Positions 8,742-17,689 of a DNA stretch of 48,499 bases are shown in pieces. Origin of the DNA: an uncultured Lachnospiraceae bacterium (GTDB taxonomy: Bacteria > Bacillota > Clostridia > Lachnospirales > Lachnospiraceae). Within the stretch, counting starts at the first letter, position 1. Each line of letters begins with the position of its first letter. The stretch spans positions 1-48,499 of the forward strand of contig CAMNMC010000106.1 in assembly GCA_946544235.1 (NCBI GenBank). Reading direction: 5' to 3'. The notes beneath the pieces are model-generated. The model was given only the letters and a program-made list of their open reading frames with translations, was not told the DNA's origin and searched no databases. The position numbers were made by a program, and so were the translations under genes.

Positions 8742-9806
8742 CTACGCTATAATGATTCCCCCGCCGAGCACGCATCCGTTCTCGTCATAGAAAACCGATG
8801 ACTGGCCCGGGGTTGCTGCTCTTACAGGCTCATCGAAGGTTATCTTCACTCTCTCGTCATCTACCCTTGTAAGCGTTGCATCCGCGGGCTTATGGTGGTA
8901 GCGGATCTTCGCCTTACACCTTACTTCTTCGCCGGGCCTTACATCGTCTATTCCGAGGAAATTCAGTCTGTTGCAGATAACGTCAGTCTTAAAAAGTGCA
9001 TCCTCCAGAGAAAGTACCACTTCATTGGTCTCTGCCTTGATCTCCTTAACAAATACCGGATGACCCATGGCTATTCCGAGGCCTTTTCTCTGACCAACAG
9101 TATAATGGATGATGCCCTTATGCTTTCCGAGTATTTCTCCCTGTTCATCAACGAAATTACCCTCGCCCGGCACCTCAGTCTCTGAATTATCTTCGATATA
9201 TTCCGCATAATGACCGTCCGTTACAAAGCATATTTCCTGCGAATCAGCCTTATGTGCAACAGGAAGCCCTATTTTCTCGGCAATATTTCTGACCTGCTCT
9301 TTGGAAAGTCCTCCGAGAGGCATGACGGTCCTCGCCAGCTGCTCCTGCGTCAGTCTGTAAAGCATATAGGTCTGATCCTTCTCTGCATGGTCTGCAGTCT
9401 TAACCGTGTATCTGCCGTTATCAAGCTGCAGAACATGTGCATAATGACCGGTCGCAACATACTGTGCCTGCATCATGTCCGCCGTTGCAAGCATCTTGTC
9501 CCACTTGATATAACGGTTACATTCTACACAAGGATTTGGCGTAAGCCCTGCAATATAATCATTTATAAATTTCTTTATGACCTTTTCATTAAAGTCCGCA
9601 ACACAGTTTTCCACATAATAAGGGATACCTATCATGTTTGAAACCGTCCTTGCATCATCTATTTCACAGCATCTGCTGTCCTTGCCGTCACCGCTCATCC
9701 AGACACGTAGAGTTACGCCGGACACCTCGTGCCCCGCCATCTTCAGTAAATATGCAGCTACCGCACTGTCCACACCTCCGGACATTCCAACTATTATTTT
9801 TGACAT
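8742..9806 (-). CDS. mnmA: tRNA-specific 2-thiouridylase MnmA
   Basis: MnmA makes the 2-thio group of wobble uridine-34 in tRNA-Lys, -Glu and -Gln, taking sulfur from a persulfide relay and activating the base with ATP. The 354-residue length is normal for the family. The PP-loop SGGVDS is at residues 9-14. The catalytic Cys is C96 in NPCVECN and the second is C193 in EICFVTDG. Further family motifs are ATGHYA, DQTYMLYRL and YTVGQRKGLGI. The C-terminal beta-barrel ends VLGGGIIIA. It stands alone here: a 192-nt gap precedes the kinase gene downstream, and an upstream hairpin isolates it from the GGDEF/EAL gene. Confidence 0.97.
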   Translation of the reverse strand: MSKIIVGMSGGVDSAVAAYLLKMAGHEVSGVTLRVWMSGDGKDSRCCEIDDARTVSNMIGIPYYVENCVADFNEKVIKKFINDYIAGLTPNPCVECNRYIKWDKMLATADMMQAQYVATGHYAHVLQLDNGRYTVKTADHAEKDQTYMLYRLTQEQLARTVMPLGGLSKEQVRNIAEKIGLPVAHKADSQEICFVTDGHYAEYIEDNSETEVPGEGNFVDEQGEILGKHKGIIHYTVGQRKGLGIAMGHPVFVKEIKAETNEVVLSLEDALFKTDVICNRLNFLGIDDVRPGEEVRCKAKIRYHHKPADATLTRVDDERVKITFDEPVRAATPGQSSVFYDENGCVLGGGIIIA

Positions 9807-9899
9807 TTCTTTTCTATCTCCAAATCTTCCCGATTATTAACTCTCTCCCGACGCTGATTTCACATGCAGTATTTTCTCACTTTATTTCGCACATAAACA

Positions 9900-9931
9900 C
9901 AGCCACAGACATTATAACACGTCTGTGGCTG
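9900..9931 (-). terminator. Terminator hairpin after the GGDEF/EAL gene
   Basis: A perfect 11-bp stem (CAGCCACAGAC / GTCTGTGGCTG) with a 10-nt loop lies about 65 nt beyond the GGDEF/EAL stop. The plus-strand side is followed by a run of seven T, which is an A-run before the stem on minus; the minus side ends TGTTTATG. It fits a terminator, possibly bidirectional, that shields mnmA. Confidence 0.7.
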
Positions 9932-9997
9932 CATAACCATTTTTTTATTCTGTTTCAAAATCTCTTTTGCCACGTCATACGACTGCGCAAAAGAACA

Positions 9998-12900
9998 CTA
10001 TACTTCATAAAATCCGATTGCAAGTTTCTCTTCAAATTCCGGTGTAGGGATCGGCCTGTCAAAGAGGAAGCCCTGAGCGTGGAAACAGTTGTTTTCACGA
10101 AGGATATTCAGCTGTTGTTCAGTCTCAACGCCCTCCACGATACATTCGATGCCCATCTCATTGGTCATCGCTATTACGTGTTTGAACATAACTGCACTGA
10201 CACGGCCAAGCGAATCACCCTCTATCGGAAGGAAGCTTCTGTCGACCTTGATAACGTCCCATCTTATCTCCCTGATAAGATTGAGCGAAGAGAATCCGAC
10301 TCCGAAATCATCCACCGATGCAAGGATTCCGACCTTCTGCAGTCCACTGACAAACTTCTTCAGATCATCAAATTCGACATCAATGGTTGTTTCCGTAAGC
10401 TCTATCTCGATACAGCTGTGAGGAACATTATGCCTGTCGATCGTCTTGAGCAGCTCTGTCAGGAAGTTTGTATTCATCATATGCTTGCGGGACATATTTA
10501 CAGATATTCTGACAACCTTCTTACCGGCATTCAGCCATCTTCTGATATCTCTGCATACATGATCAAGCATATAGAAATCAAGCTTACAGATATCGCTTGT
10601 CTCTTCCAGCATAGGTATAAACTGTCCCGGACTGATCATCTTGCCGTCATGGAACCATCTGCAGAGCGCCTCCGCACCGATTATCTCACCGGTTCTGATA
10701 TCAACCTTCGGCTGATAATATACACAGAACTCTTCGTTTCTGAGCGCAGCAGGGAACATCTGCTGAACCTTCATGGCGTTATCCCTGTCAGACAGTAAGC
10801 TGCTCTGATAGAATACTATCCTGTCCTTACCGCCGGTCTGAGCCGTACTTGAAGCAACAATGATCTTCTCCATGATCTCGCCCGGATTGTTGATCATGTT
10901 GTCCTCCGGAATCCTGTAAACACCGGCTGTGGTTGCTATATTTACTGACCTTTCGTTGGAAACATCATATACCACCTGCATCTCCGTCAGAGCCGTAAGT
11001 ACATTACCGAGTTTTGCCTGACTGCACAGGGCAACGAAATTATCTCCTCCCAGACGACAAACTATACCATCTTTTCCAACAATAGAGGTCATAGTCTCAA
11101 AATGCTTCTTCATTATCACATCGCCTGTATTCTTGCCCAGTTCACGGTTAACAAGTGCAAAATGTCTGAGATTATATTTGATTGCAGCCATACCTCCGAG
11201 ATCTCTCACATGACTCATGATATATCTCTGATATGCTTTGAGGTTTGCGTATCCGACCTCATCGAAATATGTCAGTTCCTCGACCATATCTCTCAGCCTG
11301 TTCCTGCTGACATATGTAAGTGTCGTCCTCATACAAAGTTCAACACGCTCTCTCTCCTTATCCGTCAGTGGCTTCTCGTTAGGAGACATGTAGGCCTTCA
11401 TGGTGGCAATAGTCATAACCTTAGTTACAATCCTGATGGAAATGATCTCTTCACCATCAATACCGGTATCGTAGCAGCAGAGTGTTTCACCACCGTCGGC
11501 CATCTCCTCCTGCGGATTTCTGTAAAGTCTTGTGACCGCCTTGGAGAGTCTGTACATTGAGCATATCTTGATCAGAACTGTCTCGATTTTCAGAACATCC
11601 TGAACATCGATCTGAGTCATAGCATCAACAAGTTCTTCAAAGAACTCGTGGAATTTCATTTCTTCTTCCATTTCCAGCTGTTTCGCCGGATCTATAAATT
11701 TCTTGCTGTCGGAATCTCTGCCGCCTTCCTTGTTCAGATACATCATCCGGTCTGCTCTCTCGAAAACATCCTGAACCCTGTTATCGAGCTTCGGCCTATA
11801 ATCCGAGATACCGCAAGCCATGGTGACCTTTCCCTTCTCACGATTGCTCTCAATTACTTCGTGCAGCATGCTCATGAGAACGTCGCGGTTCTTGTAGTCC
11901 TCATTTTCAAGGATCACAACAAACTCATCGCCGCCAATCCTGTAAATAAAGCTGTTTTTAAATACACTTCTCAAAACACTGCCGGCATCCTGAATATAGG
12001 CATCTCCTGCCTTATGTCCCTGGTTATCATTGACCTGCTTTAAACCATTGATATCACAAACAACGATGGCAAAACTTAATCCTTTATGTTCCTCTATCAT
12101 AGAATCCAGAAGCATTTCCTTCTGGGCATAATAACGCTTGTTCTTAAGTCCCGTAAGGGCATCATTGTTAGCCATCTCCAGAGCACTACCGAGAGCATCC
12201 TCAAACTCAAGTTCCTTCTTTCTTGCCGAATCTATATTGGAAACCGCAATGATTATGTTGTCGGATTCATCATTTACTCTGACCGCAAGGAGAGTTACAT
12301 ACTGAGGTCTGTTATCCAGTATAAGTCTGTAATTAATTATAAATTTGCCGTTTTCCTGAAGGTTATTCAGGAGGGTTTCCTTCTGCATGGCAAGTGCCAT
12401 CATCGGATAATCCTCAGAGAAAATATTCCTCTTCATATTCTTCTGGGTTTCCCTGAAGAAATCGGTTCCTCTGGCTCCTATCTTCAGTCTGGCATATTTT
12501 TCACTTGAAGTATATTCAAAATAATCATTGGTTTTTGTATTAACCTGATAGATGACCTCATACCTCTGGGCGAGTGCCATGGCAATTTCCGAAAAGGTCT
12601 GGCTCTCGTCCTTGATCAGCTGTTCACGTTTAACCTGGGCATCTATATTTGTAACACCCATAACGAGATGATTCTCGTCATTCTTTGGACGCACGACAAG
12701 CATCGTAACATACTGAGCCTTATCTCCCAGCCGCTGGCGATAAGACATAGTCATTGAGCCTTCCTGCGCAAGGATGTTCAGAAGATGCTTCTTGTTCATT
12801 ACCTTGAGAACACGCTCCATGTCATCCTTATGGATATAGTTCTTGATATCAATAACTGCATCCTCAAAGAAGTCCTTGCCTGTCTTGCTGGTTCCAAGCT

Positions 12901-13834
12901 TTGCATACCGCTCGCTTGCGCTGTACATTGTATATTCATTGGTTTCTACATCGATGTAGTAGATAGCCTCATATCTGCTGGCAAGTGCACCTGCGATCTT
13001 GCTGTAGGTCTCGTAATACTCCTCACGGCGCATCTGTTCATCGATATTACGCACGCCGAGAACCATATGATTCGGATCATTAGGCTGTTTAAATGCAACT
13101 ATATTGAAATAATATGTCTTGTCATCAAATATCTGCCTGTAATTAACGGAAACCGAGTTACTGGTCTCGAACTGTTTGCGAAGATTATCCCTGTCGAGAG
13201 TTTCGATCAGCATATCCCTGTCTTCTTCATGAATATGTATACCGATATCTGTTTTAACATTTTCGAAGAAATCGCCATCATCAACATTCTCTATACCGAC
13301 GTCCGAAAAGCTCTGACTGAGACTGTATTCAGTATAATGACCGGTATCAAAATCTATGTGATAAATAACCTCAAATAAAGATCCTATGGACTTGACGATC
13401 TCGGAATAAATCTTCTTACTCTCTTCCTCCTCAAGTTCCTTACGCCTCTGTTTATCAATATTCTCGACAGCGATAAATATCCTTTCATCGTCGCCCTTAA
13501 TTGTCCTGAGGGAATAATATGTAGGTTTGCCATTGATGACCAGTCTATATATGAGGATAAACGATCCTCCGTTCTTCAGAGCATCAACAACCCTGCTCTT
13601 TCGGAACGTCTCAAGAAAAACCTCCTGATCATCCGGATATACCAGTTCTCTGGTATTGATCTTCGTATCATCATAGAAGTTCTCGCCCTGCGATCTGATA
13701 GTCAGTTCCTCACCCTGTGCAACGTATTCAACATAACTATCATCAATGGGATCAATAACATATATACATTCATAATCCTTTGCCAAAGCCGAAGCCAGTT
13801 CGGAAAAAGAAGTCTGGTGAGATCTTTCTGCCAT
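9998..13834 (-). CDS. Four-PAS, GGDEF, degenerate GGDEF, EAL c-di-GMP protein
   Basis: This is a 1278-residue cytoplasmic protein. Four tandem units of about 135 residues begin near 10, 143, 281 and 415, each with a pattern like YSEIA-ALA-RYEVIYxID, and look like PAS domains. A GGDEF domain follows with an intact YRIGGDEF at about residues 632-638. A second has GGDNF near 928. The EAL domain has EAL near 1055, SVNMS, ELTET, DDFG, IKVDRSF and EGVETEQQ, so the phosphodiesterase residues are present. It may both make and degrade c-di-GMP. I chose the ATG at 13834 for its strong GGGAGG 6 nt upstream; an ATG 33 nt earlier has none. There is no membrane segment, so the input is probably a cytosolic ligand (inference). 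Confidence 0.93.
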   Translation of the reverse strand: MAERSHQTSFSELASALAKDYECIYVIDPIDDSYVEYVAQGEELTIRSQGENFYDDTKINTRELVYPDDQEVFLETFRKSRVVDALKNGGSFILIYRLVINGKPTYYSLRTIKGDDERIFIAVENIDKQRRKELEEEESKKIYSEIVKSIGSLFEVIYHIDFDTGHYTEYSLSQSFSDVGIENVDDGDFFENVKTDIGIHIHEEDRDMLIETLDRDNLRKQFETSNSVSVNYRQIFDDKTYYFNIVAFKQPNDPNHMVLGVRNIDEQMRREEYYETYSKIAGALASRYEAIYYIDVETNEYTMYSASERYAKLGTSKTGKDFFEDAVIDIKNYIHKDDMERVLKVMNKKHLLNILAQEGSMTMSYRQRLGDKAQYVTMLVVRPKNDENHLVMGVTNIDAQVKREQLIKDESQTFSEIAMALAQRYEVIYQVNTKTNDYFEYTSSEKYARLKIGARGTDFFRETQKNMKRNIFSEDYPMMALAMQKETLLNNLQENGKFIINYRLILDNRPQYVTLLAVRVNDESDNIIIAVSNIDSARKKELEFEDALGSALEMANNDALTGLKNKRYYAQKEMLLDSMIEEHKGLSFAIVVCDINGLKQVNDNQGHKAGDAYIQDAGSVLRSVFKNSFIYRIGGDEFVVILENEDYKNRDVLMSMLHEVIESNREKGKVTMACGISDYRPKLDNRVQDVFERADRMMYLNKEGGRDSDSKKFIDPAKQLEMEEEMKFHEFFEELVDAMTQIDVQDVLKIETVLIKICSMYRLSKAVTRLYRNPQEEMADGGETLCCYDTGIDGEEIISIRIVTKVMTIATMKAYMSPNEKPLTDKERERVELCMRTTLTYVSRNRLRDMVEELTYFDEVGYANLKAYQRYIMSHVRDLGGMAAIKYNLRHFALVNRELGKNTGDVIMKKHFETMTSIVGKDGIVCRLGGDNFVALCSQAKLGNVLTALTEMQVVYDVSNERSVNIATTAGVYRIPEDNMINNPGEIMEKIIVASSTAQTGGKDRIVFYQSSLLSDRDNAMKVQQMFPAALRNEEFCVYYQPKVDIRTGEIIGAEALCRWFHDGKMISPGQFIPMLEETSDICKLDFYMLDHVCRDIRRWLNAGKKVVRISVNMSRKHMMNTNFLTELLKTIDRHNVPHSCIEIELTETTIDVEFDDLKKFVSGLQKVGILASVDDFGVGFSSLNLIREIRWDVIKVDRSFLPIEGDSLGRVSAVMFKHVIAMTNEMGIECIVEGVETEQQLNILRENNCFHAQGFLFDRPIPTPEFEEKLAIGFYEV

Positions 13835-13961
13835 CTGACACCTCCCAAAATACCTGTTTGAGGCCATTATTCACGAACATGATCCAAACAATATATATAA
13901 CGCTATGATCTGAGTATTAATCAATCAGTTCATACTGCAAAAATACAATCATGGTTGAAAA

Positions 13962-13983
13962 AAGTGCGCCGAACGACGCACTT
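13962..13983 (-). terminator. Second terminator hairpin behind the GH53 operon
   Basis: A 7-bp stem (AAGTGCG / CGCACTT) with an 8-nt loop is followed on the minus strand by a run of T. It lies between the GH53 gene and the GGDEF/EAL gene, in a 341-nt stretch (13835-14175) that otherwise holds only the hairpin at 14122-14156 and the GGDEF/EAL leader. The two hairpins form tandem terminators that insulate the two units. Confidence 0.6.
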
Positions 13984-14121
13984 AAAAAAATAAACCCCGT
14001 GTACTTTAATTTTACTATAAAATGCCGTTTTTTTCAAACTAAAAAACACAATTCAGCCATTTATTATTAACATAATTCATAAACGAGCCGTCGACATTCA
14101 GAACTGCTCGAGGTAAAAGAA

Positions 14122-14156
14122 AAAGAGTGGAGCCGTCAGTTAAAACTCCACTCTTT
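14122..14156 (-). terminator. Rho-independent terminator of the galactanase operon
   Basis: An 11-bp stem (AAAGAGTGGAG / CTCCACTCTTT) with a 13-nt loop is followed on minus by TTTCTTTT. It begins 20 nt after the GH53 stop, as expected for an intrinsic terminator. Confidence 0.85.
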
Positions 14157-14175
14157 CATACATATTTTAAGGTCC

Positions 14176-15321
14176 TCAGGACCTTTTATGATCTCTTATC
14201 ACTTCCCATGCAGGAAGAGCATTTCCATCATAATCGAACAGTGCCTGATTGGCCCATTCATTGCCACAAGGTCCTTTATCATGGATATATTCGAGTGAAG
14301 CCGGAGTTGCCCATCCGCTGCCCGGAACCGGTATCCATGCAGGCTCCCACCAGAAGAAGCCTCTGCCAAGTCCGTCAGGAATATCATCAATTCTCCTCAG
14401 GATATCAGCCATGAAATCCTTCTGACCTTCTATGGTCATCGGATAATCAATTGTCTCCACAAGAGAAGGCTTGGTTGCATAACCCTTACGCTCCTCATCA
14501 GAAAGCTTCTCATATTCCTTGTAGTCCTCCATGGTATGTCCCATGGAAACCTCAGCAATGATAATATCCTTGCCATACCTCTCGGCAACGTCCTTCATGT
14601 TATACGAAAGCTGCTCGAGCGATCCATGCCAGAACGGATAGTAAGACATTCCGATGATATCGAAATCCTCGCCGCCCTGCTCAAAATAGTTATCAAACCA
14701 CCTTCTGTAAAGCTCATTATTTCCGCCGTTATCCAGGTGGATCATAAGTGGTATCGAGCTGTCTGCAGCCTTGGCTGCGCGAAGTCCGCTGCTCACGAAG
14801 CGTGCTATATTTTCATATTCCGGAACCTTGCCCTCCGGCCAGAGAAGACCGTTAGAAAGCTCGTTTCCGATCTGGATCATGGTGATATTAACGCCGTTAT
14901 CCTGAAGATATTTGATCGCAGTAAATGTAAAATCATATACCGCATCTTCCAGTTCCTGCACATTCATCTGCTCCCAGGCCTTCGGTTTATACTGCTTGCC
15001 CGGATCAGCCCAGAAATCGCTGTAGTGGAAGTTAAGAAGCACGCCCAGTCCGGCTTCAGTAACCTTCTTACCTATAGCCAGCGTAGTATCAAGATCATTT
15101 GTACCTGCGCCGTAAGGCTCTCCCGAAGGACTATATGGATCATTCCACAGTCTGAGACGCACAGTGTCGATGTCGTACGCTTTCATGATCTCGAGGATAT
15201 CCTTCTCCTCGCCCTTGTCAAAGTAGCGAGCCCCGAGTTTTTCGAGCTCATACAAAGTCGAGAGATCAACGCCCTTTGTATATTCGATAATTTTATCACT
15301 TTTCTTTTTCATTCTTGTCAT
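14176..15321 (-). CDS. GH53 endo-beta-1,4-galactanase, no signal peptide
   Basis: This glycoside hydrolase family 53 enzyme cleaves beta-1,4-galactan side chains of pectin. Counted from the ATG at 15321 it has 381 residues. Family motifs are GVDLSTLYELE, VRLRLWNDPYSP and LLNFHYSDFWADPGKQ. The acid/base is Glu154 in QIGNELSNG and the nucleophile Glu257 in IIAEVS; the conserved GFFWWEPAWIP follows. There is no signal peptide, so it should act in the cytoplasm on imported galacto-oligosaccharides. The start is uncertain: an upstream ATG (15363) lies inside a hairpin without a ribosome site, and the ATGs at 15321 and 15312 both have weak sites. It is the last gene of a three-gene unit with the zinc-ribbon and 611-residue proteins. 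Confidence 0.92.
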   Translation of the reverse strand: MTRMKKKSDKIIEYTKGVDLSTLYELEKLGARYFDKGEEKDILEIMKAYDIDTVRLRLWNDPYSPSGEPYGAGTNDLDTTLAIGKKVTEAGLGVLLNFHYSDFWADPGKQYKPKAWEQMNVQELEDAVYDFTFTAIKYLQDNGVNITMIQIGNELSNGLLWPEGKVPEYENIARFVSSGLRAAKAADSSIPLMIHLDNGGNNELYRRWFDNYFEQGGEDFDIIGMSYYPFWHGSLEQLSYNMKDVAERYGKDIIIAEVSMGHTMEDYKEYEKLSDEERKGYATKPSLVETIDYPMTIEGQKDFMADILRRIDDIPDGLGRGFFWWEPAWIPVPGSGWATPASLEYIHDKGPCGNEWANQALFDYDGNALPAWEVIRDHKRS

Positions 15322-15327
15322 CTCACA

Positions 15328-15379
15328 GCCGACCATCTGATATATACCGATTGAGAGCGGCATATGTCAGATGGTCGGC
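15328..15379 (-). promoter_or_regulatory. Long hairpin in the leader of the GH53 gene
   Basis: A perfect 13-bp inverted repeat (GCCGACCATCTGA / TCAGATGGTCGGC) with a 26-nt loop occupies the gap between the zinc-ribbon gene stop and the GH53 start. No T-run follows on minus, so it is a poor terminator. Its distal arm ends 6 nt before the ATG at 15321. It could set the expression of GH53 relative to the genes before it, through mRNA stability, processing or translation (inference). Confidence 0.6.
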
Positions 15380-15398
15380 GTCCGTATAATAAAAACAA

Positions 15399-15617
15399 TT
15401 AGTCAAAGTCAAATTTAGTGAATCTCTTGTGCATTGCCTTGTAACGGAAGCGGATCATCTCGTTAACCTTGAGAACGTCCTCCTCAGTTCCTGTGAACTG
15501 GCAGCGCAGACAGTAGAATTCCTTCTTGTCCTTATCGTAGAACATATCTATATCGAGATCCCTCATGAAGCATGAAGGGCATCTGTAATTCAGTTTGCCT
15601 TTTCCAGATTGAGCCAT
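15399..15617 (-). CDS. Small zinc-ribbon protein in galactan operon
   Basis: This 72-residue protein has one putative zinc ribbon: CPSC at about residues 13-16 and CLRC at 36-39, separated by an acidic loop, with the Lys/Arg/Phe-rich tail RFRYKAMHKRFTKF. The start lies 28 nt inside the end of the 611-residue gene in another frame, and AAGGAGG sits 10 nt upstream, so the overlap is real and the two are probably translationally coupled. I do not recognise the family. Placement between two galactan-locus genes suggests co-regulation; its function is unknown. A nucleic-acid-binding or structural zinc role is possible. Confidence 0.75.
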   Translation of the reverse strand: MAQSGKGKLNYRCPSCFMRDLDIDMFYDKDKKEFYCLRCQFTGTEEDVLKVNEMIRFRYKAMHKRFTKFDFD

Positions 15618-17425
15618 GTCGCAAATACCTCCTTATCAGATATTTTCTTTCTGAAGCCAAGTGTGAACATCGGTGAAAATGCATAGCCCTCACGGATGTA
15701 GCCTTCAGCAGCACCTTCCTCAGCTGTAAGAGAAACTCTTGTTTCGATCGCAGGGATGACAGCTGATGCTTCCTTTGCACCTGCGAGAGACTCTTCTCTG
15801 CACTTATATTCGTAGCTGATGGTCTTCTCCTCGCTGCCGCTTACCTTAAGTGTGATGCCTGTCATATCCTCAGGATATTCTGTGGTTCCGTAGCAGGCAA
15901 CCATGTATTCATTCAGAGTTACATCAGCATCAGGATTGCTCATCTCAAGGATGGTTCTCTCGATCTTGATGTTTGAAGAGCCCTCTTCAAAATACTCCTT
16001 AGTCTGGAGCTTAACGGTAAGGTCTCTGAACTGTATTTCAACCGGATCAAGTGTGAGGATACGTGTATTTCCTTCCTGTGAGAAATGAGCCTTTGTACGG
16101 CAGAGGCAAAGATCAACCTCTTCTCCCTTGTAGGAAAGCTTAGCGGAACGTACAGTTCCTTCACCTGCATAGTGTGTAAAATATCCTGCTCTGTATTTTT
16201 CCTGGATAAGGAAAGGATAAGATGCATCCTGAACATGCTTTGTACCGATTCCCACAGGCCACTCGAGCTTTGCTGCATAAGGACGAAGGTCAACGATTGC
16301 GCCGCCCTGATCCATATTTACGCAGGCTCTCATGTAAGGATCGCAGTACCAGAAGAGCTGCTTGTCGGAGCCGTAAAGGATGTCTCTCCAGAGAGCACAT
16401 TCAGGCTCGGTGTAGGACTTCTTCTGACGATAGTAATCCGCGAACTCGCTCATGGTCATATCGATCAGCTGGCCTTCCTTCTTGAGCTTTCCATAGTAAG
16501 CACAGCCATCGCTGTAGGACTTGAGAAGGAGCTCGTACGGAGCCTCCCAGCGGCCCATCTTGTTCATCCAGCCCGGTCCTACGAACATCATGTTGTATGC
16601 GTAGCCGTTGTTGTATTTCTCAAGTGAACGATACTGATCGATCAGGTTATAGAGATATGGATACTCCCAGGTCTCTGTGTCATATATCATACCGCGGAGT
16701 ACGTTCTGCGGATGAGTTCCGAAGTTTGAACCATTACCGTCATAGCATGCGATAAGGTCTCTTGAAAGATGAGGGATTGCAACGATACCGCTGTCCTCTG
16801 CCTCATTTGCTGCAGGAGCATGGGTGTTCTGCTTTGAAGGGATCCATGGAGCCCATGGGCCGCCGTCGAAGAGTGTGTACCATGAATTATTGCAGGTATG
16901 GTAAGCCTTAGGGCCTTCCTCCCAGCAGGTTGCAACCGCACACTTCACCATAGGGTATTTCTCCTTGATGAAATTGATGAGGTCAGCATCCATGTAGTAT
17001 GAACCGGTTGACTCAGGATAGAAGCCGAAGCGGTCATAGAACTTCTCAAATACATCCGTTACGATGGTCTTCTTATCTTCCATCGAGAACATCCAGATGC
17101 AGAAGTCCTTGGTCTTGTATTTTTCTCTGAACTCCTCACATGGAAGGCCGAGCAGTGAGAGTGCGATCTCGTCACCGTAAACCTCGTGATCATGCTTTGC
17201 AAGTTCAACAGCCTCATCATTGAAGAGTGCTGCGTAGGTCATCTGTATCGTACATTTTAAACCGTTTTCATGTGCCAGTCTCTGCTGAGTCTTGAAGATG
17301 TCGAGTGACTCGGTAAGAAGCTTCTTATCACCGATATCCTCTTCCTTGCCCTGTCCGGTAACGGTTGCGGAATACTCCGGAACCATCTCAGGACGGTGGA
17401 TGATATTAACAACGAATTTGTCCAT
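15590..17425 (-). CDS. Unrecognised 611-residue protein, probable carbohydrate-active enzyme
   Basis: This is the first gene of the minus galactan unit; GGAGGG lies upstream of the ATG. It has no signal peptide or membrane segment. The first 300 residues alternate strands and helices in a way that recalls a polysaccharide-deacetylase or GH57-like barrel: NIIHRPEMVPEY near the start, CTIQMTYAAL, DRFGFYPESTGSYYMDADL at about 132-150, and an aromatic-rich stretch WYTLFDGGPWAPW. The last 200 residues are strand-rich (DLCLCRTKAHFS, ILTLDPVEIQFRDLTV) and look like a beta-sandwich. I cannot assign a known GH family. Shared control with GH53 and, across the divergent promoters, GH42 points to galactan or galacto-oligosaccharide metabolism. 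Catalytic residues are not identified. Confidence 0.8.
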   Translation of the reverse strand: MDKFVVNIIHRPEMVPEYSATVTGQGKEEDIGDKKLLTESLDIFKTQQRLAHENGLKCTIQMTYAALFNDEAVELAKHDHEVYGDEIALSLLGLPCEEFREKYKTKDFCIWMFSMEDKKTIVTDVFEKFYDRFGFYPESTGSYYMDADLINFIKEKYPMVKCAVATCWEEGPKAYHTCNNSWYTLFDGGPWAPWIPSKQNTHAPAANEAEDSGIVAIPHLSRDLIACYDGNGSNFGTHPQNVLRGMIYDTETWEYPYLYNLIDQYRSLEKYNNGYAYNMMFVGPGWMNKMGRWEAPYELLLKSYSDGCAYYGKLKKEGQLIDMTMSEFADYYRQKKSYTEPECALWRDILYGSDKQLFWYCDPYMRACVNMDQGGAIVDLRPYAAKLEWPVGIGTKHVQDASYPFLIQEKYRAGYFTHYAGEGTVRSAKLSYKGEEVDLCLCRTKAHFSQEGNTRILTLDPVEIQFRDLTVKLQTKEYFEEGSSNIKIERTILEMSNPDADVTLNEYMVACYGTTEYPEDMTGITLKVSGSEEKTISYEYKCREESLAGAKEASAVIPAIETRVSLTAEEGAAEGYIREGYAFSPMFTLGFRKKISDKEVFATWLNLEKAN

Positions 17426-17554
17426 CTTTCCTTTTCCCTCCGTTATTTTTCTTTTTAAAAATATATGTGTCGTACGCCTTGATAAAACCGACGTGATTCA
17501 TCTTCAAGTTTGTTCAGCTCGTAAATCAATTTGAAAAATCGTTATTTTATCATA

Positions 17555-17572
17555 TGCGCAATCGGTTGCTCA
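17555..17572. promoter_or_regulatory. LacI-type operator 1 (minus galactan unit)
   Basis: TGCGCAATCGGTTGCTCA is an imperfect palindrome of the LacI/GalR type, with GCAA and TTGC arms around a central pair. It is the reverse complement of operator 2 (17726-17743) except at one base. It sits about 6 nt downstream of the minus-strand -10 box, where a bound repressor would cover the start of transcription. Confidence 0.8.
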
Positions 17573-17578
17573 AGTTTG

Positions 17579-17607
17579 AGTATATACCGCTTCGGGCAAA
17601 AATGGAA
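17579..17607 (-). promoter_or_regulatory. Probable promoter of the minus galactan unit
   Basis: On the minus strand, TTCCAT (17602-17607) and TATACT (17579-17584) are separated by 17 nt, a sigma-A-like arrangement. Operator 1 begins 6 nt downstream. The untranslated leader to the 611-residue gene would be about 145 nt. Confidence 0.6.
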
Positions 17608-17689
17608 TACATAATTTTGTTGAATTTCATCTTTTTTTATTGTGCATATTCAACAATGTTTATACTCGTCATGTGGTTTATTCATAAAA

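Noticed and set aside
9638..10798. A 386-codon open frame on plus, opposite mnmA and the GGDEF/EAL gene
   Set aside because: It spans the ends of two well-supported minus genes and a terminator, and its translation shows no family motif. It is an antisense shadow.
14536..15354. A 272-codon open frame on plus opposite GH53
   Set aside because: GH53 on minus has complete catalytic motifs; the plus translation is His/Ile-rich with no recognisable domain.
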